Below, piece by piece: positions 8,068 to 16,940 of a stretch of 18,183 nt of DNA. The stretch comes from JAVVRI01 sp036654795. Its GTDB lineage: Bacteria; Bacteroidota; Bacteroidia; Bacteroidales; Tannerellaceae. Position numbers and translations under genes: made by a program. How positions within the stretch are numbered: position 1 is the first letter of the stretch; every line of letters begins with the position of its first letter. The stretch is taken from assembly GCA_036654795.1 (NCBI GenBank), contig JAVVRI010000049.1:1-18183 (forward strand), in the 5' to 3' direction. Below the pieces are notes generated by a model, which did no database searches, was not told the origin of the DNA, and saw nothing but the letters and a program-made list of their open reading frames with translations.

Positions 8068-11061
8068 TTACTTCTCTGAGAGGATAAGCAGCCAGCCTTC
8101 TTTGCTTTTTACCGGAATGTTTTCGTTCGGGTTAAAGGTGGTGGTCTCCTGATAATCAGCAACAGATGGGGCTTTTAGTTCCACCTTAGTCGGATCGAGC
8201 CCTAATGCTTTCCAGTTGAAGGAAAGGCGTACCAGCTGGTCTTTGTTATCAAAATTAGCTAAGGATATCAGCACTTTCCCCGGTTTTACGTAGGCGGTAG
8301 CCTTTACATTTGGGTGGCTGACGGAGATAGGGCTGTTTTCGTCCCAATAGCCTAGCATTTGCGCTTCTTCTATACCGAAAGATTTCCATAAAGCCCAGAC
8401 CGGAGCTGGTGAATATTCTCCGTAGGAATGTCGGGCTGTTGCGCCATAGGTCATTCCAAGGAAACGATTGCCGCCATCCTGTAGCATTTCGCTCATTTGT
8501 CCGAATGGAATTCCGGAGAAGGTAACGAACCATTCGTCCGGCGCCATTTGGTTGTATTTGAAACTTTCTCCAAACCAGAGTCTGTCCACGTATGGAAAAA
8601 AGTCTGTATATTGATTAGCCGGGCCAATGGAATATCCCGTGTTCGAGTGTAAGTCGATCAAAGCGCCTGGATGGTATTGGTTCATGATCTTGCGCATGCG
8701 TTTCATCACGGTGCGGTCGAAGGAGACATCGTCCATGTAGATACCGTCTATCTCGTAATTCTCGAACATCCAGCGCAGCCCTTCTAAGTAGTAATTGATC
8801 CATCTGGAGAATCCGCTTAACACCAAAGCGGCGTCCGATCTTTCGCCGGGCAGTTCGGTGTACCAAGCGGCTTTGTAATCATCAATCAGATGCTCGGTGT
8901 GCCAAGGGAGGCCATAGCCGACTCCTTCTGCAAATATCTCGTGGTTCAGGCTTTTAAGTGCATATATTTCGTGAACGTAGTTTGTCAGCTCACGGATGGT
9001 ATAATACAACTTTACTTTCCGGTTGTTTTGATGTTGGTGCTTGATATATTGAATCAGGGAGTCGCGTACGATAAACGGATAGTTTATCACCGGGTTCAGC
9101 TTTCTTGCATGGTGTATGTTTGCAATATTTGCCCCCTCTTCTGCTGCTTTGTCGAATTCACTCGACTCAGCGTGGAAATATCTTTCTGAGAAGTGTTTGG
9201 AGGGGTTCACGGGCTTAACTGGGGTGATCAACAAGGAAAATTCGAAATTTGTGCCCTTAGCATCCAATGTGCAGCGCCCGGTACTGGCCGTCAGCAGGGC
9301 TTTTTGTCCTTTGGCGCCGGAGACGGTTACTTTCCCTTTTCCATCGTTTGCCCAACATTGCGGGGCGGCAGGCTTGTAGTCGTTGATGAGCGGGCCGTGA
9401 TACGTACCTCCTCTGAACTCAACGTGAAGTCCGGCTTTTGCGCCCCCCATCCAGTAGCTGTCCCATGGGCCTTTCCAGTCCCATACGTAATTGGTCGGTC
9501 TGAAACCTCCTTTAAAGCCGGTGCCCATAAAGTATTCGGCGGAATAGGGTGTATAGGTGGTGATCAGTTTTATGTCGTTCACCTTTGTCTCGTTATCAGA
9601 CGCTACTTCAAGGTTGTAGCGGATATAGCCGTCGTATTCCATGTGTGCTTTGCAGGTGAAGCGTAAGCCATCTTGTAAGGAAGAGGATTTCCAGCTAACC
9701 CGTCCGTCGGCCTCTTTCGAAATGGTTCTGTTGTCTGCTTGATAGTTGATTGCGCCTTTGTTGGTTTCAACAATGAAGCGTACGGGTTCGGCCAGTACCT
9801 CATGCTCATTAATAAGGATAGATTCCGGCAATCCGTCTGTGTTTATTTTGATCTTTTTATCGGTTGCGGTAATCTCGTTCTCGTTTACGGTCATTGCCTG
9901 ATAGGGCGCTACGGGCAAGAGGTCGTCTCCTATTTTCGAATTTAACCACCGTAGGCGTGCGTGCCTCCAGAGGTCACCGTCTCCTTTATCCGCCAGCATA
10001 GCTCCTTCCACATCAATTTCGATTTGGATGTTGCGTGGAGTGATTCCGTCTGCCGTCAGCGTTGCCTCACTGGTGTATTTCCCGCTTTTAGCCTTTTCAG
10101 GTATTTGTATGCCGCACCATAAGGCCTGTATTTTGTCTTTAGCCACGTTTACCGTGAAAGAGATAGGTGAACCGTCCCAGTTGATTCCCTCTTGGTTAAA
10201 ACAGGTCACCTCTTCTTTGGGAATGCGCTCCTTGCCGGCAGAGTGAATGAAATCGGTAAATTGCAGCCGTACGTTCTTCAGTTGCTCTTTGGCAGCCCAT
10301 ACGCCGACTTGCCATACGTAGTATTCGTTCGGCATGGCTTCTCCTTTGAAGGAGGAAGAGGGGCCGTTCATTGCCCAACGTGCAGGCAGTTGGTTGACGA
10401 GTCGTATTGGGAAAGCGCGATCCTCGGTAAAAAGAATTGGGCTTTCGTTTGCTTCGTTGCGTATTTTGTCCATTTCTTCTTGTGTGGCAATAATGCCCAT
10501 TGAGGTAAATGCGTCGAAACGGGTGCGGCTTTCAAAGCGTTCCACCTTTGCTTGCATGAAGGTGGCTGTTTCGCCGACGGCCGTCTTTGCCCAGATACTA
10601 TCCGCTTCATACACCGGAGGCAGATAGTCGTTCCAAGGCTTGCCATAGCGGGCATCGTTCCAACCTTTGCGGTAGGTATAAGGTAGGTAATAAACATAAT
10701 ACTCTCCCGGAGTAGTTATCGGCTCAAAAGCAATAACTCCTTTCTCGGAAGTGAGGGAACGGACGCAAACGTTCTTAATTTCGTTTCCCGTCTTGGCATC
10801 TACAACGATGATTTTCTTTGTTTCGGGGCGTAAGTCCGGTCTGCGCCAAGGCAACTCGGCTACGGCTACGGCTGATTTCTCCTTTACGGAGACAACTGCT
10901 CGGTGGTTACCCTGCAAGTCAGCCTTCCATTCTGTAGCAGAAACAATGAACGGGATCCCGTCCGGAGCAAACGATTCATACTGACTGTCTCCATTCGGAG
11001 CCGTCGACGACGAACTACACGCTGATAAAAATATCAGGGTGAAAAGAATAAGTGTTTTCAT
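8068..11061 (-). CDS. Surface lipoprotein, glycoside-hydrolase-like (DUF6067 / GH123 N-domain-like)
   Basis: This is a 997-residue predicted lipoprotein. The signal peptide ends in the lipobox LSAC with Cys15, followed by a Ser-rich stretch typical of exported Bacteroides lipoproteins. Residues 30-350 look like beta-sandwich domains, and 380-620 hold a further beta-rich part. Residues 625-915 look like a TIM barrel with YTIRELTNY (687-695), IDGIYMDD (771-778), LIDLHSN (801-807) and LWFGES (828-833). The C-terminus (about 918-996) is a beta domain. The tandem Asp in DGIYMDD is the kind of acidic site seen on barrel strands of glycosidases, so it is a catalytic candidate. I place it in the glycoside hydrolase-domain group annotated as DUF6067/GH123-N-like, with moderate certainty. 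The substrate is unknown. It lies 95 nt downstream of the SusE-position lipoprotein and beyond a hairpin, so expression may depend on read-through or an unseen promoter. It is the only glycosidase-like gene in this cluster. Confidence 0.72.
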   Translation of the reverse strand: MKTLILFTLIFLSACSSSSTAPNGDSQYESFAPDGIPFIVSATEWKADLQGNHRAVVSVKEKSAVAVAELPWRRPDLRPETKKIIVVDAKTGNEIKNVCVRSLTSEKGVIAFEPITTPGEYYVYYLPYTYRKGWNDARYGKPWNDYLPPVYEADSIWAKTAVGETATFMQAKVERFESRTRFDAFTSMGIIATQEEMDKIRNEANESPILFTEDRAFPIRLVNQLPARWAMNGPSSSFKGEAMPNEYYVWQVGVWAAKEQLKNVRLQFTDFIHSAGKERIPKEEVTCFNQEGINWDGSPISFTVNVAKDKIQALWCGIQIPEKAKSGKYTSEATLTADGITPRNIQIEIDVEGAMLADKGDGDLWRHARLRWLNSKIGDDLLPVAPYQAMTVNENEITATDKKIKINTDGLPESILINEHEVLAEPVRFIVETNKGAINYQADNRTISKEADGRVSWKSSSLQDGLRFTCKAHMEYDGYIRYNLEVASDNETKVNDIKLITTYTPYSAEYFMGTGFKGGFRPTNYVWDWKGPWDSYWMGGAKAGLHVEFRGGTYHGPLINDYKPAAPQCWANDGKGKVTVSGAKGQKALLTASTGRCTLDAKGTNFEFSLLITPVKPVNPSKHFSERYFHAESSEFDKAAEEGANIANIHHARKLNPVINYPFIVRDSLIQYIKHQHQNNRKVKLYYTIRELTNYVHEIYALKSLNHEIFAEGVGYGLPWHTEHLIDDYKAAWYTELPGERSDAALVLSGFSRWINYYLEGLRWMFENYEIDGIYMDDVSFDRTVMKRMRKIMNQYHPGALIDLHSNTGYSIGPANQYTDFFPYVDRLWFGESFKYNQMAPDEWFVTFSGIPFGQMSEMLQDGGNRFLGMTYGATARHSYGEYSPAPVWALWKSFGIEEAQMLGYWDENSPISVSHPNVKATAYVKPGKVLISLANFDNKDQLVRLSFNWKALGLDPTKVELKAPSVADYQETTTFNPNENIPVKSKEGWLLILSEK

Positions 11062-11108
11062 GATCTGTAATATATGTATTGATAGGAATATAAGGAAGAT
11101 AGTTAGAA

Positions 11109-11140
11109 AAGGAGTTGCCCCCGGAGAGGGGCAACTCCTT
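11109..11140 (-). terminator. Rho-independent-like terminator after the SusE-position lipoprotein
   Basis: A perfect 13-bp stem pairs 11109-11121 with 11128-11140 (core GGAGTTGCCCC against GGGGCAACTCC) around a 6-nt loop. On the - strand it is followed by TTCTAACT, which with the two T of the stem gives a run of four T. It starts 16 nt after the lipoprotein stop and lies before the glycosidase-like gene, so it may lower downstream expression relative to susCD. Confidence 0.7.
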
Positions 11141-11156
11141 CTAAAAAGAAGATTGT

Positions 11157-11615
11157 TTACTTTTCCTTGCGGACTACGATTGTCCAGTCTTTCTGGCTTA
11201 TGCCGTCAGAGGCAGTCACCCTATATTTACGGGGCATGCTAAAGTCGGCACGTTCGCCCAGTTTTGGACTTCCTTCCAGCGGCGTAATGGTTGCACCAAC
11301 GGAGATTGTGGCTAGCCCAACAACGCTTTTCAGGTCTGTTGTGTCGGGCACGGCAACGTCTATATTCGTGTTGCTAATATCCAACGCTTTGTTTGGTATG
11401 GCCTGAAACATAACTTTGTCCACCCAATATTTAATAACATTTCCATCCTGGTCGGAAGTGATTCGTTCTTCCTTACCAAGCCATCTTTTCTCGAAATTGA
11501 AGCTGCTTATCTCGCATTTGTCTGAGAAGGGCAGTTCGTCCAGTCCCATGTTGCAACTGGAGAAAGACAACAGAACTAAGATGAGCAATATCGTTTTTTG
11601 TGCTACAGTTTTCAT
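11157..11615 (-). CDS. Small surface lipoprotein in the SusE position (DUF5018-like)
   Basis: This is a 152-residue lipoprotein. It has a signal peptide (MKTVAQKTILLILVLLS) with lipobox FSSC and the lipidated Cys at 21. The mature part holds a segment CEISSFNFEKRW (about 34-45), a Thr/Val-rich middle (ATISVGATITPLEGS), and a C-terminal strand pair YRVTASDGISQKDWTIVVRK. This final pattern is typical of the Ig-like DUF5018-type domains found in Bacteroides PUL lipoproteins. It begins 33 nt after the susD stop and is followed by a terminator hairpin, so it closes the susC-susD operon. By position it is likely a glycan-binding accessory at the cell surface, analogous to SusE/SusF. It is much shorter than SusE, so homology to SusE is not claimed. 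Confidence 0.75.
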   Translation of the reverse strand: MKTVAQKTILLILVLLSFSSCNMGLDELPFSDKCEISSFNFEKRWLGKEERITSDQDGNVIKYWVDKVMFQAIPNKALDISNTNIDVAVPDTTDLKSVVGLATISVGATITPLEGSPKLGERADFSMPRKYRVTASDGISQKDWTIVVRKEK

Positions 11616-11648
11616 TTGTTTTCTATATTTTTAATTAAACAGTCCTAT

Positions 11649-13325
11649 TTATTCCCATCCTGGGTTTTGTGCCAAATTCGGATTCTTTACAATCTCATTG
11701 AATGGGATTGGGAACAAATATCTCTTTGGAGTCTCGAAAGTACGTTGGTAACGGGTATCCGTAGACTGCAAAATCTGATAATGATGTCTGTCCGGTTCAA
11801 TCCAGAGACAACGTCCGGCTCTGGCAAATTCAGGGATAGCATGGTTCCCTTCCTTCTTTGCCCAACGGATCATATCCCAATAACGGTGTAGTTCGAAGGC
11901 AAATTCAATTCTTCGTTCTCTCCTGTAGTTTTCGATGATATTTGTTGTGGTGGTCAATGCAGGCAGACCGGCACGTTTTCTGATTATGTTGATAGGAGCT
12001 AATGCCTCTTGCTCTCTACCGGAATAAATCAGTGCTTCCGCATAGTTCAGCAATACTTCGGCATAACGAAACAATACCCAATGCGTTTCGCTTGGATTGT
12101 CGCCGTTTGGCACAAACTTTGCTTCGCTACCTTCATATTTGAATTTGCGGCACAAGTAGCCCGTGTGAGAGCAGTGTCCGACGGGTTCTTTGTTCAGGTA
12201 TGAATTGGGGTCGGTCGTCATTTCGATGTATTGTTTGGCGCCCGGATATTCTATCACAGCCGAGTCGTGTACAATTGTTGCATAAAAGCGTTTGTCGCGG
12301 TTCAACCACATGGCGTGTGTGCCTATTATTGGCCAGTTCTCTTTGAATGTCTGCGATTCGTCCCATTTGCGGGCGATGCCGTCTTTATCGACTACCATAT
12401 ATTCGTCTACCAAGTCCTGTGTCGGGCAGGCAGCACCCCATCCGTAAATCTGACGTCCTCGGTTCGGATTCTGATGTAATTCCATCTGATGAGTCCGTTC
12501 AGGAGTTCTAAACTGAATTGTCAGTAAAGCTTCTTTCGACTTTTTGTAGGTATCGCGTGTATTGAACAGTGCTTTGTAGTCCTCTTCCAGATCATAGCCT
12601 AAGGTCATTGCTTCCTCGCACGTTTTTATTGCTTCCTCGTAACGCTCAGCATACAGTTCTACTCTCGACTTGAGGCATAAGGCAGCTCCGCGGGTTACGC
12701 GTCCCAGCTCACCCGAAGGCCAAGTTACAGGTAGATTGGGAACAGCTTCTTTCAAATCACTTAGGATGAAGTCGTAACATTCAGCCATCGTGTTTCGCGG
12801 AAGGGCTGTTTCGTCCTCCAAGCCCAGCGGTTCTTTCAGGATAGGCAGTCCGCCATAGTTCTTGATCTTCTGTGCATAGAAATAGGCACGAAAGAACTTA
12901 CACTGTGCTATGAATGACTTCTTTTCATTATCTGTCAAGCAAGTCGTCTCCGGAAGGCGCTTCAGTGCGATATTCACGTGACGGATATCATCAAAAGTGA
13001 ATGCTGTAACAATCGGACAGTAACTGCTGTTGATCGTGCCTTTCGTCACATTATGAATGTCCATAAAGAAACCGGCGCAATGCTCAGCGTTGTCCGAATA
13101 ACATTCTTCCGTCAGGCGTACTTCCACTCCCGTGATGTTCTTCCCCCCGTTACCGGCAATTCCCAAATAGCCGTATAGCTGATTAATATTAGTATTAATC
13201 AATTCCTTATCAGACCATTCCAATTCATCCGATATTACATCCTTCGGAGACATATCCAAGTAATCATTACAGGAAGAAACAGTCATCCAAAGAAATAAAA
13301 GCAATAAGTTATTTATGTTTTTCAT
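11649..13325 (-). CDS. susD: SusD/RagB-family outer-membrane glycan-binding lipoprotein
   Basis: This is a 558-residue SusD-like lipoprotein, the lid of the SusCD transporter that binds ligand at the cell surface. The signal peptide MKNINNLLLLFLWM ends in lipobox TVSSC with lipidated Cys19, followed by NDYLDMSPKDV, the usual start of the family. Helical TPR-like segments follow: FFRAYFYAQKIKNYGGLPI (near 140-160) and GELGRVTRGAALCLKSRVELYAERYEEA (near 206-233). The C-terminal half holds LFRYAEVLLNYAEAL and INIIRKRAGLP, both strong family hallmarks, and ends NPGWE. An in-frame ATG three codons earlier (13334) gives Met-Cys-Asp ahead of the signal peptide and is only 2 nt after the susC stop. 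I chose 13325 because it gives a standard signal peptide. The gene is co-transcribed with susC. Confidence 0.93.
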   Translation of the reverse strand: MKNINNLLLLFLWMTVSSCNDYLDMSPKDVISDELEWSDKELINTNINQLYGYLGIAGNGGKNITGVEVRLTEECYSDNAEHCAGFFMDIHNVTKGTINSSYCPIVTAFTFDDIRHVNIALKRLPETTCLTDNEKKSFIAQCKFFRAYFYAQKIKNYGGLPILKEPLGLEDETALPRNTMAECYDFILSDLKEAVPNLPVTWPSGELGRVTRGAALCLKSRVELYAERYEEAIKTCEEAMTLGYDLEEDYKALFNTRDTYKKSKEALLTIQFRTPERTHQMELHQNPNRGRQIYGWGAACPTQDLVDEYMVVDKDGIARKWDESQTFKENWPIIGTHAMWLNRDKRFYATIVHDSAVIEYPGAKQYIEMTTDPNSYLNKEPVGHCSHTGYLCRKFKYEGSEAKFVPNGDNPSETHWVLFRYAEVLLNYAEALIYSGREQEALAPINIIRKRAGLPALTTTTNIIENYRRERRIEFAFELHRYWDMIRWAKKEGNHAIPEFARAGRCLWIEPDRHHYQILQSTDTRYQRTFETPKRYLFPIPFNEIVKNPNLAQNPGWE

Positions 13326-13336
13326 ATCACACATAA

Positions 13337-16300
13337 TTAAAAAGTAAGATTTAAACCTAATGAATAAACGCGCATCAGCGGATAGCTCGTTCCGTTCTCA
13401 TCCGAAGCTTCCGGGTCGATTGTCCGCGGTACTTTCGTGATGGTAAACAGGTTGTTTCCACTCAAGAATACTCTGAGTGCGCCGATGTTTTTGTTTTTAA
13501 TCAGTTTATGCGTAAAGTCATAACTGAGCTCTATGTTCTTCATGCGCAAATAAGAAGCATTGATTAACCAGAACGCAGAGTTTTCATTGTTGCTACCCGA
13601 ACGGTAATCGGATACTCTTGGATAGAGGGCATCGCGGTTGTCGGGTGTCCATACATCCTGTTGATTCTTTAACTTAGGCATGCCGTAGTAGCCAGCTCTC
13701 ATCTGTCCGCTGAGCATTCTGTCCACCATTGTGGCACCATTGAATAGCATCTTCAAACCAAAGCCTTTCCATTCTCCACCCAGTGTGATACCATACTGAA
13801 GTTGCGGGTTGCGCGAGCGGCCTTGTTTGTATTTGTCATACTCATTGATCTTTCCGTCACCATTGCGGTCTTCGTATTTCACCCAACCTTGTTCAATGGT
13901 GGAGTAGGTAGGATTGCGGGGATGGTCCATCACTTCGTCGAACGATTGATACAGACCCTCTGAACCCCATAATTTACCATAAGAGGGATTTCTATAGGTA
14001 TCACGCCAATCCTTGATCATGGAGTTTCCCTCGTTCTCGTCCTTATATTCCCAGAAAGAGGTGTAATAGGTCATTGTTCCACCAACGTTATACTTGAAGT
14101 CGTTGATCTTTCCTCTGTAATTGAGGGCAAACTCAACACCACCTCTACGCTTGATACCAATGTTTTCAGGAGGATAGATCTGTCCCATCAACGTGGCCGA
14201 CTTTCCTTCGCGGGAAAGCAGGATACCCGTTGTACGATAGTAGAAAGCATCTACTTCTGCTGTCAATGTGTTGTCAAACAAACCTATGTCTGCTCCTACG
14301 TTGAACGATTTTGTTTTCTCCCAGGTTATGTCGTAACTTGGAATACGGCTTTCGGATGTTCCCTTTACCGGGGTTAATCCTTCGCCAAAGATATATCGGT
14401 TGCTGTTGATTGCATAGGTAGCTAGGAACGGGAAGTAAATTTTGCGTTCTCCGCTTGGGTCGGTAGGGTCTATGATCACGTCATTACCCGTTATACCGAA
14501 GGATGCTCTCAGCTTCAAATTGCTGACGATAGAGGCAGGAATCAGTTTTCTGAAGAAAGGTTCTTCCGACACACGCCATCCGGCAGCAACAGAGGGGAAC
14601 AAGCCCCAGCGGTCTTTCTTAGGGAAGTTCATAGAGGCGTCGTAGCGGAAGTTGGCTTCCAGCAGGTAACGACTCTTAAATCCGTATGTGAAGCGGCCAA
14701 CCAATCCTTGGCGGGCTGATTCGAACGTCTTGCCTGAGTTCGATTGTCCTTCGGTTTCACCCATGAACAGGTCGTCTAGTGCTGAGCTTACGAAGTCTTT
14801 CTTGTAGGCATTAAACTCATGCTCACGATAGAAGTTTTGAGAATAAACAATCAATCCGCCTACCTCGTGGTCGCCAAACGTATTGTTGTATTGGATATGA
14901 GCCTCAATGTTCGTGTCTGTGGAGAACTTGTTCTTTTCGTTCAAGTCCGGTTTGCGGAAGATGTTGCTGTTTTCATCCTCGAAATAGTCATAAAGAGGTA
15001 AGAATACGTTCCACTTCTTTTCAAAGTAGTTTCCATAGTCGTATGCACCCATTGCCTTCACAACCAAACCTTTTACGCCGGGAATGCTATATTCCAACTG
15101 CACTTTTGTGTTGAACTTTTTGCGGTCTTCGTTTGTGTATCCATGATTCGGATCCAGCATAGCTTGTACATTATCGATACCTCCTTGAGAGGTGTACCGT
15201 CCGTCAGAGAATTGCAAAGGTCTTGAATGGTAACCCTCCAACAAAGCAAAATATACGCCCCAACTACCAGCAGAAGGATATTTGCCATCTTCAAATTGTC
15301 CAAACATATCGACTGATACTTTCAAATTGTCGTTAAGGAACTTGGCGTCCATATTGGCACGAATACTGTATCTTTCGAAACCGTATCCGCCTATTTTGTA
15401 GACTGCGTCTTGATCCAAATAACCCATAGAAGCGAAGTAGCTCAGTTGCTTGTTTCCTCCTGTCAAAGACAGACTGTGTTGTTGCTGGAAGGTGTTGTCC
15501 TTAACCAATTGGTCGTAAGGATTCACGTTTCCCCAGTTCTTACCATGAATGACCTGATCGCTCGTACCATCCGGGTCGGTGCCAATCTTGTCGTAATAAG
15601 CTTGATTCCATGTACTGGGTATTCCCCATGCTGTGTTCAATTCATTACTTCTCATAGACATTTCTTTCACGTCCAGAAAGTCGAATGTACGGTTTGGCTG
15701 TTGTAGTCCTACCATACCGCTGTAGTTTAGCACGATCTTCTCCGAACGTCCGCGTTTGGTTGTTACTAAGATAACCCCGTTTTGTGCTCTGGCACCGTAA
15801 ACGGCCGTTGCCGTGGCGTCTTTCAGGACTGTGACGTTCTCTATATCGTTAGGATTTAAAGAGTTGAAATCTCTACCGATTACACCGTCTACAACAATCA
15901 GTGCGCCCTTACCACCACGGATGCGAATCTCCGCTTGGTCTTTACCCGGCTCTCCGCTTCCCTGAACGGTTGTAACGCCGGCTACACGTCCGGTTACTAA
16001 CTGAGACATGTTGGTTGCCGGTACAGATTGCAATTCCTCTGTCTTCATCTGGCTGATGGCGCCGGTAAGGGTCGTCTTTTTCTGGACGCCGTAACCAACC
16101 ACTACAACCTCTTCCAGGTTCTGCGTGTCTTCTTGCAGGCGGATGTCGATGACGCTTTTATTGCCGACAGCAATGTCTTGAGGCGTATAGCCGATATAGG
16201 AAATGGCCAACGTGCTGTTCGGAGCAACGGTGATTGTGTATTTACCGTCTAAGTCCGTTATCGTACCATTTGCCCTGCTTCCTTTTTCCACTACATTGAC

Positions 16301-16747
16301 CCCAATAATCGGTTCGCCGTTAGCATCGCTAATCGTCCCTGTTATTGTTTTTCCTTTTTGCTGAAGTATCTGGGCTTTTGTGCTGTTCGACAGTATGATG
16401 TAGTTATTAGTAAGCTCATACTTCAAATCGCCCTCGCTCGTTACCTCAGCTAAGTAGTCGGATACTTTTGCATTGGTTTTCTTGAACGTCAACTGTTGTC
16501 GCGTGTCTACTTCGCTGTTGCTATAGACTACTAAATAGTCTGTCTGCTTCTCTATTTCGTTAAATAGTTCGCCAATAGAGAGCGTTTTGGAACTGAGTTT
16601 GATTACCGCGTTTTGGGCTTCACTGTTTACAGCGAACAGCTGGCAAACGCATACAAACATAATAAAAAAGGATAGTTTCATAATTCTGAATGCCTTTTTA
16701 TGCTTTTTTTCACACAAGAGATGCGTTAACAAAGGATTTATTTTCAT
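13337..16747 (-). CDS. susC: SusC/RagA-family TonB-linked outer-membrane transporter with N-terminal STN signalling domain
   Basis: This 1136-residue protein is the TonB-dependent barrel that imports the oligosaccharide captured by SusD. An extended N-terminus precedes a signal peptide (about 23-45, ending SEAQ). Residues 48-120 form an STN domain (LSIGELFNEIEKQTDYLVVYS). Residues 132-215 form a CarboxypepD_reg-like domain (ITGTISDANGEPIIGVNVVEKG). A TonB-box-like LEEVVVVGYG lies at 211-220. The plug follows, with the SusC signature SQLVTGRVAGVTTVQGSGEPG and then RIRGG. The rest is a 22-stranded type barrel ending YSLGLNLTF with a terminal Phe. The STN domain is found in transporters that signal to a FecR anti-sigma factor, which matches the fecR gene 193 nt upstream. 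The extra domain explains the length above the usual 1000 or so residues. Confidence 0.95.
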   Translation of the reverse strand: MKINPLLTHLLCEKKHKKAFRIMKLSFFIMFVCVCQLFAVNSEAQNAVIKLSSKTLSIGELFNEIEKQTDYLVVYSNSEVDTRQQLTFKKTNAKVSDYLAEVTSEGDLKYELTNNYIILSNSTKAQILQQKGKTITGTISDANGEPIIGVNVVEKGSRANGTITDLDGKYTITVAPNSTLAISYIGYTPQDIAVGNKSVIDIRLQEDTQNLEEVVVVGYGVQKKTTLTGAISQMKTEELQSVPATNMSQLVTGRVAGVTTVQGSGEPGKDQAEIRIRGGKGALIVVDGVIGRDFNSLNPNDIENVTVLKDATATAVYGARAQNGVILVTTKRGRSEKIVLNYSGMVGLQQPNRTFDFLDVKEMSMRSNELNTAWGIPSTWNQAYYDKIGTDPDGTSDQVIHGKNWGNVNPYDQLVKDNTFQQQHSLSLTGGNKQLSYFASMGYLDQDAVYKIGGYGFERYSIRANMDAKFLNDNLKVSVDMFGQFEDGKYPSAGSWGVYFALLEGYHSRPLQFSDGRYTSQGGIDNVQAMLDPNHGYTNEDRKKFNTKVQLEYSIPGVKGLVVKAMGAYDYGNYFEKKWNVFLPLYDYFEDENSNIFRKPDLNEKNKFSTDTNIEAHIQYNNTFGDHEVGGLIVYSQNFYREHEFNAYKKDFVSSALDDLFMGETEGQSNSGKTFESARQGLVGRFTYGFKSRYLLEANFRYDASMNFPKKDRWGLFPSVAAGWRVSEEPFFRKLIPASIVSNLKLRASFGITGNDVIIDPTDPSGERKIYFPFLATYAINSNRYIFGEGLTPVKGTSESRIPSYDITWEKTKSFNVGADIGLFDNTLTAEVDAFYYRTTGILLSREGKSATLMGQIYPPENIGIKRRGGVEFALNYRGKINDFKYNVGGTMTYYTSFWEYKDENEGNSMIKDWRDTYRNPSYGKLWGSEGLYQSFDEVMDHPRNPTYSTIEQGWVKYEDRNGDGKINEYDKYKQGRSRNPQLQYGITLGGEWKGFGLKMLFNGATMVDRMLSGQMRAGYYGMPKLKNQQDVWTPDNRDALYPRVSDYRSGSNNENSAFWLINASYLRMKNIELSYDFTHKLIKNKNIGALRVFLSGNNLFTITKVPRTIDPEASDENGTSYPLMRVYSLGLNLTF

Positions 16748-16808
16748 TTCTTTGTTTTGTTAAGTAAGTACTATTTTAAATTGTAACGAAATGGGTTTAC
16801 TTTCCAAC

Positions 16809-16840
16809 GAATCGGCGGGTGTTGCCGCATCTGCCGATTC
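16809..16840. other. Inverted repeat in the fecR-susC intergenic region
   Basis: An 8-bp perfect stem pairs GAATCGGC (16809-16816) with GCCGATTC (16833-16840) around a 16-nt loop. It lies inside the 193-nt space between fecR and susC, which otherwise holds no gene. On the + strand the sequence after it is T-rich (TTCTTTT); in the direction of the flanking genes it is not. It could be an mRNA structure in the susC leader, an attenuator or a weak terminator; the sequence does not decide. I see no housekeeping -7 box here. Confidence 0.35.
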
Positions 16841-16940
16841 TTCTTTTGAAAGTATGAAAGGATGGGATTTGTGTTATATATTCATAGGCATAATTTGTTT
16901 GAATTGTTTTTTAATAATGTATTATCACTCTCTTTACTGA

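Noticed and set aside
8890..10984. Open frames of 60-157 codons on the + strand opposite the glycosidase-like gene
   Set aside because: The - strand frame carries a lipobox, domain motifs and full length; the + strand products have no known motif.
16781..16800. A third copy of the ECF-type element before susC
   Set aside because: Only a fragment like GTAACGAAAT is present; the TACTATA end and the TTTCCTTT/GGATT half are missing at the right spacing.
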